Of a stretch of DNA of 48,354 nt, positions 40,111 through 48,285 are shown piece by piece (within the stretch, counting starts at the first letter, position 1; each line of letters begins with the position of its first letter). Under the pieces are notes generated by a model. It was not told where the DNA came from. It searched no databases and saw only the letters and a program-made list of their open reading frames with translations. The DNA lies in NCBI GenBank assembly GCA_043721775.1, contig JAYSQA010000077.1:1-48354 (forward strand). Direction: 5' to 3'. A program made the translations under genes and the position numbers. Source of the stretch: Stagnihabitans sp043721775 (GTDB lineage Bacteria; Pseudomonadota; Alphaproteobacteria; Rhodobacterales; Rhodobacteraceae).

Positions 40111-40872
40111 TCAGAACCGACCGGTCAAGGTCATCCAGACCAGAGTGCCGCGTTTCTTGAACTCGGACAGGGCGAGGGTGCCTTCGGCCACGCGGGTCGG
40201 GTTGTCATGGGCTTGACGCAGCACGGGCCCGGCAGACCAGGCGGTCAGCGCTGCCGGGGCGGCGGGGCCGAAGCTGCGGCGTTGGCTGCGGGCGATGGCC
40301 AGGTGGTTGAGGCCTTCGGCGGCAAGGCTGCGAATAGCCTTTGGGTCGGGGTTGACCAGCGGTTGCAGGTTGCGCGCGGTCAGGGCCGGCACTGCGCGCA
40401 GGTAGACAGCCAAGCCTGCCGCCCAGCCGAGCGCGCGAAAGGCGGTCTCGGTTTCGGGGGCGGCACCCAAGGTCAGGGCGGCGGACCACAAAAGCGTGGC
40501 AGAGGTCGCCTCGATATAGGCATCGAAGGCGGTGTCAGAGGCGAAGGGTTCACGCGTGATGTCGTGGCGGCGGGCCTCGATCAGGCTATCCAGCAGGGGG
40601 GCGAGGCCGGGGGTATCCCGCAACAGGGCGTGCAGGGCGCCAGCCACCTCATGCGCGCGGGGCTTTGCGGCGGTCAGCATGTCACGCCAGAATTGCAGGC
40701 GCATTTCGGCGATCAGCGGTTGTTCGGTCATCCAGGGGGCGCGGGCGACTTCAAGGTTGAAGGCATAAAGCGGCCACAACCGGGCGCGCAGGGCCGGATG
40801 GGCGGCCATGGTGGCGGCGAAGCGGTCGGGGTCGCCGCGCTGGACGAGGGCGGCGCAGGCATCAATCGTCAT
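40111..40872 (-). CDS. Squalene/phytoene synthase family protein
   Basis: 253 residues with the all-helical isoprenoid synthase pattern (DRFAATMAAHPALRARLWPL; LEVARAPWMTEQPLIAEMRL). The paired aspartate-rich DxxxD motifs of true phytoene or squalene synthases are not clear. This resembles the short alphaproteobacterial form related to mitochondrial NDUFAF6, so it may be an assembly factor rather than a synthase. It follows the lipoprotein gene by 30 bp in the leftward cysS-cimA string. Confidence 0.78.
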   Translation of the reverse strand: MTIDACAALVQRGDPDRFAATMAAHPALRARLWPLYAFNLEVARAPWMTEQPLIAEMRLQFWRDMLTAAKPRAHEVAGALHALLRDTPGLAPLLDSLIEARRHDITREPFASDTAFDAYIEATSATLLWSAALTLGAAPETETAFRALGWAAGLAVYLRAVPALTARNLQPLVNPDPKAIRSLAAEGLNHLAIARSQRRSFGPAAPAALTAWSAGPVLRQAHDNPTRVAEGTLALSEFKKRGTLVWMTLTGRF

Positions 40873-40902
40873 GGATGGGCCGGGGTCATGGCTGGACTGG
40901 GG

Positions 40903-41340
40903 TCATGGCTGAGCCAGTGTGGCGAGGACATGGTCCATCAGGTCAGACAGTGCGGCATCCGGACAGGCTGCGGTGGCCGTGTCGAAGCCCGCAACCGGGG
41001 GTGAGGCGGTCACCTGATCCGTGCCGTAGTCCATGCACAGCTGCGCATGCGGTTTGATGGCGCGCTGTGTGGCCGGACCCTCGGCGGCAAGGACGGCGGC
41101 GGCCTTGACGTAGGCCTCGGGCAGGCCATGCGTGATGCTGCGGATCGGGGCTTGTCCCGGCGTGGCATTGGTCACGATCACGGTGCCGTCCGAAAAGATC
41201 TGCGTGCTGGACGAGCCAAAGAACCCACCCGAGGCCACCACGATCTCTCCGGCCACGGGCAAAGGTGCCGGGGCGGCGCAGGACGACAGGACAAGGGCCG
41301 CCATCAGAAAGGTTGCAGAGGCTGTGGTGAAAGGGGTCAT
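40903..41340 (-). CDS. Hypothetical lipoprotein
   Basis: 145 residues. The N-terminus has a signal peptide with lipobox LSSC (C21), predicting lipid attachment. The mature part includes GEIVVASGGFFGSSSTQIFSDGTVIV and two more cysteines (near CMDYGTD and ATAACPD). No family is recognised. Its start overlaps the cimA stop as ATGA, so it is translated after cimA, but a functional link to isoleucine synthesis is not apparent. Confidence 0.78.
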   Translation of the reverse strand: MTPFTTASATFLMAALVLSSCAAPAPLPVAGEIVVASGGFFGSSSTQIFSDGTVIVTNATPGQAPIRSITHGLPEAYVKAAAVLAAEGPATQRAIKPHAQLCMDYGTDQVTASPPVAGFDTATAACPDAALSDLMDHVLATLAQP

Positions 41341-42968
41341 CCGCCCTGCCCCTCGCCCGATTGCACATCGCGCACCAGTTTCCAGATGATGGCATCCAAC
41401 AGCGCCTCGAAGGACGCGTCAACGATGTTGGCACTGACGCCGACCGTGCTCCAGCGGTTGCCGTTCGAATCCTCGCTGTCGATGATGACGCGGGTGACGG
41501 CTTCGGTGCCGCCTTGCGTGATGCGGACCTTGAAATCGACCAGATGCAGGTCGCGGGTCACCGCCTGATAGGGGCCAAGGTCCTTGGCAAGGGCCTTGGA
41601 CAAGGCATTCACCGGGCCATGATCAGACCCTGCCTCATCGGCGCTGTCGCTGACCGACATCATCACCTGATCGCCGATCTTCACCACCACCACCGCTTCC
41701 GACAGCGTCACATTGCGTCCGGTAGACGACCGCCGCCGCTCTACCGTCACGCGGTAGCGGATCACTTCGAAAAAGGTCGGGCACAGCCCCAGTTCGCGCC
41801 GGGCCAAAAGTTCGAACGAGGCTTGCGCGCCGTCATAGGCATAGCCCTGATCCTCGCGCTCTTTCACCACGTCCAGAATGCGCGACAAACGCGCGTCGCC
41901 TGCGGCAATCGAGATGCCGATGGCGGCCAGCCTGGCGCGCAGGTTCGACTGCCCAGCCTGATTGCTCATCGGGATGACGCGGGCGTTGCCTACGACCGAT
42001 GGATCGACATGTTCGTAGGTCGAGGGGTTTTTCAGGATCGCTGACGCATGCAGGCCGGCCTTGTGGGCAAAAGCGCTGGCGCCCACGTAGGGCGATTGCC
42101 GCAAGGGCACCCGGTTCAGGATATCATCCAGCATCCGGCTGTCACGGAGCAGGCCCTTCAGGCCGTCCAGCGAAACCCCGGTTTCATAGGCCGAGGCATA
42201 GGGCTGTTTCAGCAGCAGGGTCGGGATCAGCGTGGTCAGGTTGGCATTGCCGCACCGCTCGCCCAGCCCGTTCAACGTGCCTTGTATCTGGCGCACCCCG
42301 GCTTCGACCGCAGCCAAAGAGTTGGCGACCGCATTGCCGGTGTCATCGTGGCAGTGGATGCCCAGGCGGTCGCCCGGTATTCCACAGGCTATCACCGCGG
42401 CCACGATGCGCGACACTTCGGCAGGCAAGGTGCCGCCGTTGGTGTCACACAGCACCAGCCAGCGGGCCCCTGCGTCCATGGCCGTGCGCAGGCAGGACAA
42501 GGCATAGGACGGGTTGGCTTTCCAGCCGTCAAAGAAGTGTTCCGCATCAAACAAGGCCTCGCGGCTGCGGGCCACGACATGGGCAAAGCTGTCGGCGATG
42601 GCCTGGCGGTTTTCCTCCAGCGTCACACCGAGGGCGGTGATGACATGAAACTCATGCGTCTTGCCGACAAGGCAGACAGCGGGGGTGTTGGCATTCAAGA
42701 CAGCCGCCAGCACATCATCATTGTCAGCCGATCGTCCGACCCGCTTGGTCATGCCGAACGCCGTCATCGTGGCGCGGGTTTGCGGCGGATTGGCGAAGAA
42801 CTCGCTGTCGGTGGGGTTCGCGCCCGGCCAGCCACCTTCGATGTAATCCACCCCCAAGGCATCCAGAGCCGTAGCGATCTGGCGCTTTTCAAGGGTCGAG
42901 AACTGGACACCTTGCGTCTGCTGGCCATCGCGCAGGGTGGTGTCAAACAGATACAGGCGTTCACGCAT
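41337..42968 (-). CDS. cimA: (R)-citramalate synthase
   Basis: 543 residues. It condenses pyruvate with acetyl-CoA to citramalate, opening a threonine-independent route to 2-oxobutyrate and isoleucine. LFDTTLRDGQQTQGV is the HMGL-like catalytic start with metal ligand D9, GIHCHDDTGNAVANS the metal-binding histidines, and LNGLGERCGNANL follows. The C-terminal LeuA-type allosteric domain is present. Homocitrate and isopropylmalate synthases are less likely because of the length and the QTQGVQFS motif of the CimA branch. The ATG at 42968 has no strong ribosome-binding site; an earlier start at 43025 crosses a palindrome. Confidence 0.92.
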   Translation of the reverse strand: MRERLYLFDTTLRDGQQTQGVQFSTLEKRQIATALDALGVDYIEGGWPGANPTDSEFFANPPQTRATMTAFGMTKRVGRSADNDDVLAAVLNANTPAVCLVGKTHEFHVITALGVTLEENRQAIADSFAHVVARSREALFDAEHFFDGWKANPSYALSCLRTAMDAGARWLVLCDTNGGTLPAEVSRIVAAVIACGIPGDRLGIHCHDDTGNAVANSLAAVEAGVRQIQGTLNGLGERCGNANLTTLIPTLLLKQPYASAYETGVSLDGLKGLLRDSRMLDDILNRVPLRQSPYVGASAFAHKAGLHASAILKNPSTYEHVDPSVVGNARVIPMSNQAGQSNLRARLAAIGISIAAGDARLSRILDVVKEREDQGYAYDGAQASFELLARRELGLCPTFFEVIRYRVTVERRRSSTGRNVTLSEAVVVVKIGDQVMMSVSDSADEAGSDHGPVNALSKALAKDLGPYQAVTRDLHLVDFKVRITQGGTEAVTRVIIDSEDSNGNRWSTVGVSANIVDASFEALLDAIIWKLVRDVQSGEGQGG

Positions 42969-42991
42969 GATGGGGACCGGGAGTGGTGCGA

Positions 42992-43018
42992 CCAAAAATT
43001 TTCGTCGAAAATTTTTGG
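42992..43018. repeat. AT-rich palindrome, copy 3
   Basis: CCAAAAATTTTCG / CGAAAATTTTTGG, 13-bp perfect arms around one T, between the cysS stop and the cimA start. It has the same TTTTCG-N-CGAAAA centre as the palindrome at 36815-36853. Confidence 0.75.
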
Positions 43019-43034
43019 GGTTCAAGGGTGGGGT

Positions 43035-44441
43035 TCATTTCAGCGCCTCCAGCTTGCCCGCGTCAAAGCCGGGGCCGGGCAGCAGGTCCACCCCCGCCTT
43101 GGACATCCGCACTTCCACGCCCGCCGCAATCAATGCCGCTTTCAAGGCATCGACGCCAGCAAAGTCTTTCATCGCCACCGCTTCCGTCCGCAACGCGGCC
43201 AGCCGTTGGGCATAGGGTGCCAGGTCCACCGTCGTCATCCAATCCCCCATCTCCTCCGTCAGCAGCCCCATCAACCGGGCCGAGGCCGCCAGCCCCGCAA
43301 AATCGCCCCGCCCCGCAGCGCTGTGCAGTTCTGCCAGTGCCCCTGCCGTGTTCAAGTCATCCGCCAGCGCAGAAATGACACCCGGCAGCGGGCTTGGCGC
43401 GGGCTCGATGCCCGCGACAAGCCCGCGCCACTTGCGCAAGGTCGCCTCCGCCTGTGCCGCCTTTTCCGCCGTCCAGTCCATCGGCTTGCCGTAATGCGTC
43501 CCCAGCAGCACAAACCGGATTACCTCGCCCGGAACCCCCTGCTCCAGCAAATCCCTTACCGTGAAGAAGTTGCCCAACGATTTGGACATCTTCCTGCCCT
43601 CGACCTGAAGCATCTCATTGTGCATCCAGACCTTGGCGAAGCCGTCATCCGGATGGGCGCAGTGGCTTTGGGCGATCTCATTCTCGTGGTGGGGGAACGC
43701 CAGATCCAGCCCGCCGCCGTGAATATCAAAATTCCGCCCCAGCAGTTCGTCGGCCATGGCCGAGCATTCGATATGCCAGCCCGGACGCCCGCGTCCCCAC
43801 GGGCTGTCCCACCCCGGCACATCAGCATCCGAGGGTTTCCACAGCACGAAGTCCATCGGATCTTCCTTGAACGGTGCCACCTCAACCCGCGCCCCCGCGA
43901 TCATGTCATCGACCGACCGGCCCGACAAAGCCCCGTAGTTTTTGTAGGACCGCACCCGGAACAGGACGTGGCCAGCCTTTTCATAAGCGTGGCTTACGCC
44001 GTCTTTGTCCGGTGCGATCAGCCCCGCGATCATCGCGACCATCTGGGGGATGAAGTCCGTCGCACGCGGCTCCACTGTCGGCCGCAAAGCCCCCAGGGCG
44101 TCCATGTCGGCGTGATACCAGCCGATGGTTTGCTCGGTCCGTTCGCGGATCAGGGCTTCCAAAGTGCGGGGATCACCTGCCGCCTTCCTGGCCTGTGCCG
44201 TGGCGTTGATCTTGTCATCGACGTCGGTGAAGTTGCGCACATAGGTTACGTGCCCATCGCCGTAAACATGGCGCAGCAGCCGGAACAGCACATCAAACAC
44301 CACCACCGGCCTTGCATTGCCAAGATGGGCACGGTCGTACACGGTCGGCCCGCAGACATACATCCGGACATTGAGGGGATCAATCGGCGCGAAATCCTCT
44401 TTCGCGCGGGCAGCCGTGTTGTGCAGACGGATCATGACCAT
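43035..44441 (-). CDS. cysS: Cysteinyl-tRNA synthetase
   Basis: 468 residues, class I synthetase. YVCGPTVYDRAHLGNARP holds the zinc ligand C30 and the HIGH-type HLGN (39-42); GRKMSKSLGN is the KMSKS loop. RPGWHIECSAM supplies the next zinc ligand. The start at 44441 aligns with the MxxIRLHNT pattern of relatives; an ATG at 44435 is also possible, while GGAGGA directly precedes an ATG at 44444. It heads the leftward cysS-cimA-lipoprotein string. Confidence 0.96.
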   Translation of the reverse strand: MVMIRLHNTAARAKEDFAPIDPLNVRMYVCGPTVYDRAHLGNARPVVVFDVLFRLLRHVYGDGHVTYVRNFTDVDDKINATAQARKAAGDPRTLEALIRERTEQTIGWYHADMDALGALRPTVEPRATDFIPQMVAMIAGLIAPDKDGVSHAYEKAGHVLFRVRSYKNYGALSGRSVDDMIAGARVEVAPFKEDPMDFVLWKPSDADVPGWDSPWGRGRPGWHIECSAMADELLGRNFDIHGGGLDLAFPHHENEIAQSHCAHPDDGFAKVWMHNEMLQVEGRKMSKSLGNFFTVRDLLEQGVPGEVIRFVLLGTHYGKPMDWTAEKAAQAEATLRKWRGLVAGIEPAPSPLPGVISALADDLNTAGALAELHSAAGRGDFAGLAASARLMGLLTEEMGDWMTTVDLAPYAQRLAALRTEAVAMKDFAGVDALKAALIAAGVEVRMSKAGVDLLPGPGFDAGKLEALK

Positions 44442-44642
44442 CATTCCTCCAAATCCCAAAACTCCCCCCTGCGGGCGGAACCGGTTTCGTTGGATAAAGA
44501 CGAAAGGACGGGCCCGCCTGACAAAGTCAGCCGGTAATGCAGCACAGATTGATGATGCTTTTGCCCGTCATGCGCCGCTGTCTAACGAAAGAAGGCGGCC
44601 AAACCAAGGGGGAAAGTGGAACGCTGCCGGTTAATCCAAGAG

Positions 44643-44822
44643 CCATCCGCAGCCCGGCCGTCCGCAAGGCGTGTGACACGCAGGGCAGCCTTCCGCTGGC
44701 CAGCCATTTGCAGAGCAGCTTTTCAAAAGGCGGGCCTTTTGCCGGCGGGCCTTCTGCAAGGCAGCCTTCCGCCGCCTTACTTTTCGCCGCCCGAACTTTC
44801 GCAATTCGGGCTGTTCGCAAAG
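44643..44822. repeat. 15-bp periodic array, about 12 degenerate units
   Basis: The 584-bp gap between cysS and the DUF6778-like gene holds no recognised gene. From 44643 the sequence follows a strict 15-bp rhythm: a CC/TT-rich stretch, then GC, repeated 12 times (for example GCCTTCCGCTGGCCA, GCCATTTGCAGAGCA, GCCTTCTGCAAGGCA). Reading frames cross it on both strands, the longest rightward one being 97 codons from 44537. None looks like a known protein. It could be decayed pentapeptide-repeat DNA. Confidence 0.65.
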
Positions 44823-44924
44823 CGGGCTAGTCAGGTCAGATCCGCATGGACCATCCCTTCACAAGCCGGCGCAAGGCCAATCGGACGAAGTCGGATCAGG
44901 CCCAAGGCGGATCTGTCCCGTGCG

Positions 44925-44998
44925 GATCATGCCCAAGGCAGGGTGGCCCAAGGCGGGGGGGGCCCAAGGCGGGGGGGGCCAAGGCGGGTCAGGCTTTC
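44925..44998. repeat. 15-16-bp GC-rich repeat
   Basis: Four unit copies based on GCCCAAGGCGGGGG (GCCCAAGGCAGGGTG, then two with eight-G runs, then CCAAGGCGGGTCAG) end just before the DUF6778-like stop. The G-runs could form quadruplexes and are a place where read errors are likely. Confidence 0.65.
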
Positions 44999-45025
44999 GC
45001 AGCCCAATCCTGCGCCTGTCCGCCG

Positions 45026-45643
45026 TCAGTCGCCAAGCCGCTGGAAGGTGCCGCGCACGTCCGGCCCGATCGCCAGCCACCCCGCCACAGTCGCCGTGAC
45101 ATGGGCCGAGATTTGCGACTTCTGGGTCTGCCCCCGCGCCCGGGCGTCCTTCATCGCCTGCCCCGACAGGGCGGGCAGATCGGCCTGGATATGCGCAGGC
45201 CCCGCCAGCACCGCGCCAGTCTTGCCATCCAGCGCCGTGATGATGAACTGGATGTTGTGCACCCCCGCGTCTGAAAGCAATGTCTCGGCCTCGAATGTCA
45301 GCGCATGAAAGCGCTGGACCTGCACCGCCAGAATGACCGGATGCCGCCCATGCAGCCCTGCGGCCGCCTTGGCGATTGCCTGTTGCAGGATCATCCCGAC
45401 CTCAGCGCGCCGGTCGCCTTGCGGATCATCCTCGCGCCAGACGATATCGGCCTGCGGCACCAGAAGACCCTCTTCCGAGACGGTCAGGCTTTTGGGCACC
45501 ACAACCTGAACCGACGAGACATGCCATTGCCCGGTGACTTCGGGGGTCAGGCCCAAGGCATAATCAGTGGCATAGGTGCTGCCACAAGCCGCCAGCGGCA
45601 AGGCAATGGCTGACAAAAGCAACAGTCGGCGAGAAAGGCGCAT
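45026..45643 (-). CDS. DUF6778-like putative lipoprotein
   Basis: 205 residues. The N-terminus RRLLLLSAIALPLAACG is a lipoprotein signal with cysteine C20. The mature part, with GQWHVSSVQVVVPKSLTVSEEG and QADIVWREDDPQGDRR, matches what I remember of a Rhodobacterales-wide family (DUF6778) of unknown role. The internal start at 45643 is chosen over the GTG at 45718 since the latter adds a cysteine-rich leader read through 16-bp repeats. It seems monocistronic. Confidence 0.75.
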   Translation of the reverse strand: MRLSRRLLLLSAIALPLAACGSTYATDYALGLTPEVTGQWHVSSVQVVVPKSLTVSEEGLLVPQADIVWREDDPQGDRRAEVGMILQQAIAKAAAGLHGRHPVILAVQVQRFHALTFEAETLLSDAGVHNIQFIITALDGKTGAVLAGPAHIQADLPALSGQAMKDARARGQTQKSQISAHVTATVAGWLAIGPDVRGTFQRLGD

Positions 45644-45692
45644 CGAACACTCCTGTGGTGGGAAAGGCAGGCACCGGGCAAGGCAACAAATG

Positions 45693-45732
45693 GGGCAGGC
45701 ACACCGTCGGGCAGGCACACCGTCGGGCAGGT
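45693..45732. repeat. 16-bp tandem repeat upstream of the DUF6778-like gene
   Basis: GGGCAGGCACACCGTC twice in a row, then GGGCAGGT. It lies 50-90 bp upstream of the start at 45643, in the likely promoter region. Confidence 0.75.
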
Positions 45733-45838
45733 AGATGGCAGATGATTATGGCACGATTTCGGTCGGCCCTTTGCAGATTTTAGCCCGATGTCTTCAGTTT
45801 GACTTGAATTGCACTTTGGGCTTGCGCAATTTGTCACC

Positions 45839-46195
45839 ATGACCCGCGCTCGTGTCAACGCTGTCTCTGCTGCTTTGCCCGGGGCCACATGGTCTGACCC
45901 GTGGGGCGGCGGGCATGACGCCTGGAAGATCGGGGGCAAGCTTTTCGCCGTGGTAGGGGTGGTGGAGGGCCACGGGGTGAACGTCAAATGCCCCGACACT
46001 GACACAGCCGCGCTGCTGATCGACATGGGCCGCGCCCTGCGTGCCCCCTATTTCCATGCAAGCTGGGTGCGCATCCCCTTCGGCCTAGTCCCCGAGGATG
46101 AAATGGCCGACCGCATCCGCATTTCATACGGCGTGATCCGCGCCAGCCTGACCAGGAAGGTGCAGTCCGGTCTTGGCCCGTGGCCACCCACCTGA
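45839..46195 (+). CDS. MmcQ/YjbR family DNA-binding-like protein
   Basis: 118 residues with the family pattern LPGATWSDPWGGGHDAWKIGGKL and a C-terminal ADRIRISYGVI segment. Members have a double-wing fold like DNA-binding proteins, but their cellular role is unsettled. No strong ribosome-binding site precedes the ATG; the upstream ATG at 45809 is in frame but adds an unconserved leader. A 17-bp piece of its 3' end recurs at 46294, inside the adjacent repeat region. Confidence 0.8.
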   Translation: MTRARVNAVSAALPGATWSDPWGGGHDAWKIGGKLFAVVGVVEGHGVNVKCPDTDTAALLIDMGRALRAPYFHASWVRIPFGLVPEDEMADRIRISYGVIRASLTRKVQSGLGPWPPT

Positions 46196-46320
46196 CCTTG
46201 TGCCAGCGCCAGCCTGACCCGCGCCAAAGACCAAGTCAGCGCTCGACTGCGGTTTGGGCCCAAACGTTCCGGCCCGTTACCGATGGCCGCGAAGGCCGAC
46301 CGCATCCGCAACATATACAG

Positions 46321-46500
46321 CCCGACCTGCACCGGCCCGACCTGCACCGGCCCGACCTGCACTGGTCTGACCTGCACCGGTCTGACCTGCAATGGCCCGA
46401 CCTGCACCGGCCCGACCTGCAATGGCCCGACCTGCAATGGCCCGACCTGCCCAAGCCCTCACAGCACCAACCCTCACAGCACTAACCCTCACCGCGCCAG
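46321..46500. repeat. 15-bp tandem array, 12 units
   Basis: The 441-bp gap before the decarboxylase gene has no recognised gene. It contains nine units of CCCGACCTGCACCGG (variants with CTGG, AATGG or TCTG) followed in phase by three units of CCCTCACAGCACCAA, 180 bp in total; then GCCAGCCTGACACCGC occurs twice. In one rightward frame the units read PDLHR, close to the A(D/N)LXX pentapeptide-repeat pattern; in another TCTGP. Confidence 0.85.
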
Positions 46501-46636
46501 CCTGACACCGCGCCAGCCTGACACCGCGTGAAACTGACCCGGCAGATACTGGCGGACTTTGGACCCTATTCTCTTCCTGAGCCTTGCCAATTCTGCCTTC
46601 CTCTGCCTTGATCCGTTCCAAAGCGAAAGGCACCCC

Positions 46637-48139
46637 ATGAACCACGACGATCTGCGCATCTGGTCCAAACGGGCCGCCGACTGGGCGCATGACTACCATG
46701 CGGGCTTGCGTGGCAGGCCGGTCCGCGCCCCCCTGATCCCCGGCGCAATCTCCAGCCAGCTGCCCTCCACCCCGCCCGAAACGCCGGAGCCGATGGAGGA
46801 TATCTTCGCCGATTTCGACCGCATCGTGCCGCCCGGCCTGACCCACTGGCAGCACCCGCGCTTCTTTGCGTATTTCCCGGCCAATGCCTCACCCGCCTCG
46901 ATGCTGGCCGAACAGCTGGCCAATGCGATTGCCGCCCAAGGGATGCTGTGGCAAACCTCGCCTGCCGTGACAGAGATTGAACAGGTCATGATCGACTGGT
47001 TGCGCCAGTCGCTGGGCCTGCCCGAAGGCTTCACCGGCACGATCCACGACAGCGCCACCACCGCCACCCTGTCCGCCATCCTGACCATGCGCGAGCAGGC
47101 CCTCGATTGGGCGGGCCTGACCGAGGGCCTCTCATCCCAGCCCCGCCTGCGGCTTTACGCCAGTGCACAGACCCATTCCTCGGTCGACAAGGCGGTGCGC
47201 ATCGCAGGGATTGGCCAGAGCAACCTTGTGAAAATCCCAACCGACACCACCCTGTCGATGCGTCCCGAGGCGCTGTCGGCCGCCATCGAGGCCGACCTTG
47301 TCGCAGGCCGCCGCCCGATTGGGGTGGTCTTGTGCGCCGGAGGCACCTCGGTCGGCGCTTTTGACCGCATGGCCGATTGCATCGCCGTGGCCAAATCCCA
47401 CGGCCTGCCGGTGCATGTCGATGCGGCCTGGGCCGGTTCTGCCATGATCTGCCCCGAGTTTCGCCCGCTGTGGCAGGGTGTCGAAGCGGCGGACAGCATC
47501 GTCTTCAACCCGCATAAATGGCTTGGCGCGCAGTTTGACTGCGCGGTGCAGTTCCTGCGCGACCCTACGCCACAGATCAAGACCCTCGGCCTGCGCCCGT
47601 CTTATCTGGAGACGGGCCCGCTTGAGAAGGCGGGCGCGATAGCGAAAGCTGGAGCACTTGTGAAGGCAGGCGCTCATGGGAAGGCAGACCCTCATGAAAA
47701 CGCGGTCGCACTTGAGAAGGCTGGCCCCATTGCGAAGGCTGGCCGCGAAGAGGTGGTGAATTTCAACGAATGGACGGTGCCCCTGGGCCGCCGCTTCCGC
47801 GCGCTGAAGCTGTGGTTCACCTTGCGCGCCTATGGGCTGGAGGGCTTGCGTGCCCGCATCCGCAACCATGTGACCTGGTCCCGCGAACTGGCCGCAGCGC
47901 TGGCCCAACTGCCCGGGCTGACCATCGTCACGCAGCCGTCGCTGTCGCTGTTCACCTTCGCGCTTGCAACCGATGCCGCCACCGAGGCGCTTTTGACCCG
48001 CATCAACGACGACGGCCGCGTCTACTTGACGCAAACCCACCATGAAGGGGCTTTCGTGATCCGCGTGCAGGTGGGTCAGTTCGATTGCACGCAAGCCGAT
48101 GTCAGCATGGTGGAACAGGTGGTGCGAGAGTTCCTCTGA
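46637..48139 (+). CDS. Pyridoxal-phosphate-dependent aromatic amino acid decarboxylase family protein
   Basis: 500 residues, group II decarboxylase fold. HPRFFAYFPANASPASMLAE is the substrate-side signature; HVDAAWAGS and NPHKW with the PLP lysine K294 are intact. It removes CO2 from an aromatic amino acid (tryptophan, tyrosine or phenylalanine type). The start at 46637 has AAAGG seven bases upstream. Unusually, residues 330-371 consist of seven six-residue repeats (EKAGAI, AKAGAL, VKAGAH and so on) encoded by an 18-bp tandem array, between SYLETGP and VVNFNEWTVPLGRRFRALKL where relatives have only a few residues. The frame is kept, so the protein may still be active. Confidence 0.9.
   Translation: MNHDDLRIWSKRAADWAHDYHAGLRGRPVRAPLIPGAISSQLPSTPPETPEPMEDIFADFDRIVPPGLTHWQHPRFFAYFPANASPASMLAEQLANAIAAQGMLWQTSPAVTEIEQVMIDWLRQSLGLPEGFTGTIHDSATTATLSAILTMREQALDWAGLTEGLSSQPRLRLYASAQTHSSVDKAVRIAGIGQSNLVKIPTDTTLSMRPEALSAAIEADLVAGRRPIGVVLCAGGTSVGAFDRMADCIAVAKSHGLPVHVDAAWAGSAMICPEFRPLWQGVEAADSIVFNPHKWLGAQFDCAVQFLRDPTPQIKTLGLRPSYLETGPLEKAGAIAKAGALVKAGAHGKADPHENAVALEKAGPIAKAGREEVVNFNEWTVPLGRRFRALKLWFTLRAYGLEGLRARIRNHVTWSRELAAALAQLPGLTIVTQPSLSLFTFALATDAATEALLTRINDDGRVYLTQTHHEGAFVIRVQVGQFDCTQADVSMVEQVVREFL
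47624..47749 (+). repeat. 18-bp tandem array inside the decarboxylase gene, seven units
   Basis: Seven units based on GAGAAGGCGGGCGCGATA/GCGAAAGCTGGAGCACTT type sequence, in phase with the reading frame. It has the same unit length and number as the intergenic array at 39964-40089, but a different sequence. Confidence 0.85.
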
Positions 48140-48285
48140 CGGCAGGCCGCAGTCCGCAAGGCCCGATTTGACCTGCCGCACCAAGGCCCGCCCCCCGCCC
48201 CTGCGGCACGCGCCCTGCCACACCGCAGGTCCCGGCCCCACAGCCTCCGGCCCTTAGAGTCTGCTTCGAAACTATCTGTGTGTTG

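Noticed and set aside
40111..40872. Carotenoid phytoene synthase (crtB)
   Set aside because: Too short, without clear aspartate-rich motifs, and no carotenoid genes are adjacent.
42048..44537. An 829-codon rightward frame across cimA and cysS
   Set aside because: Lies wholly opposite two clear housekeeping genes; composition (H, Q, R, P rich) and absence of motifs mark it as an antisense shadow.
46180..46485. Possible pentapeptide-repeat protein (PDLHR units)
   Set aside because: Units resemble A(D/N)LXX only loosely, the start overlaps the MmcQ-like gene end, and other frames through the array are equally open.
39964..47749. CRISPR array
   Set aside because: The repeat units are 15-18 bp, directly adjacent and without unique spacers; no cas genes are nearby.
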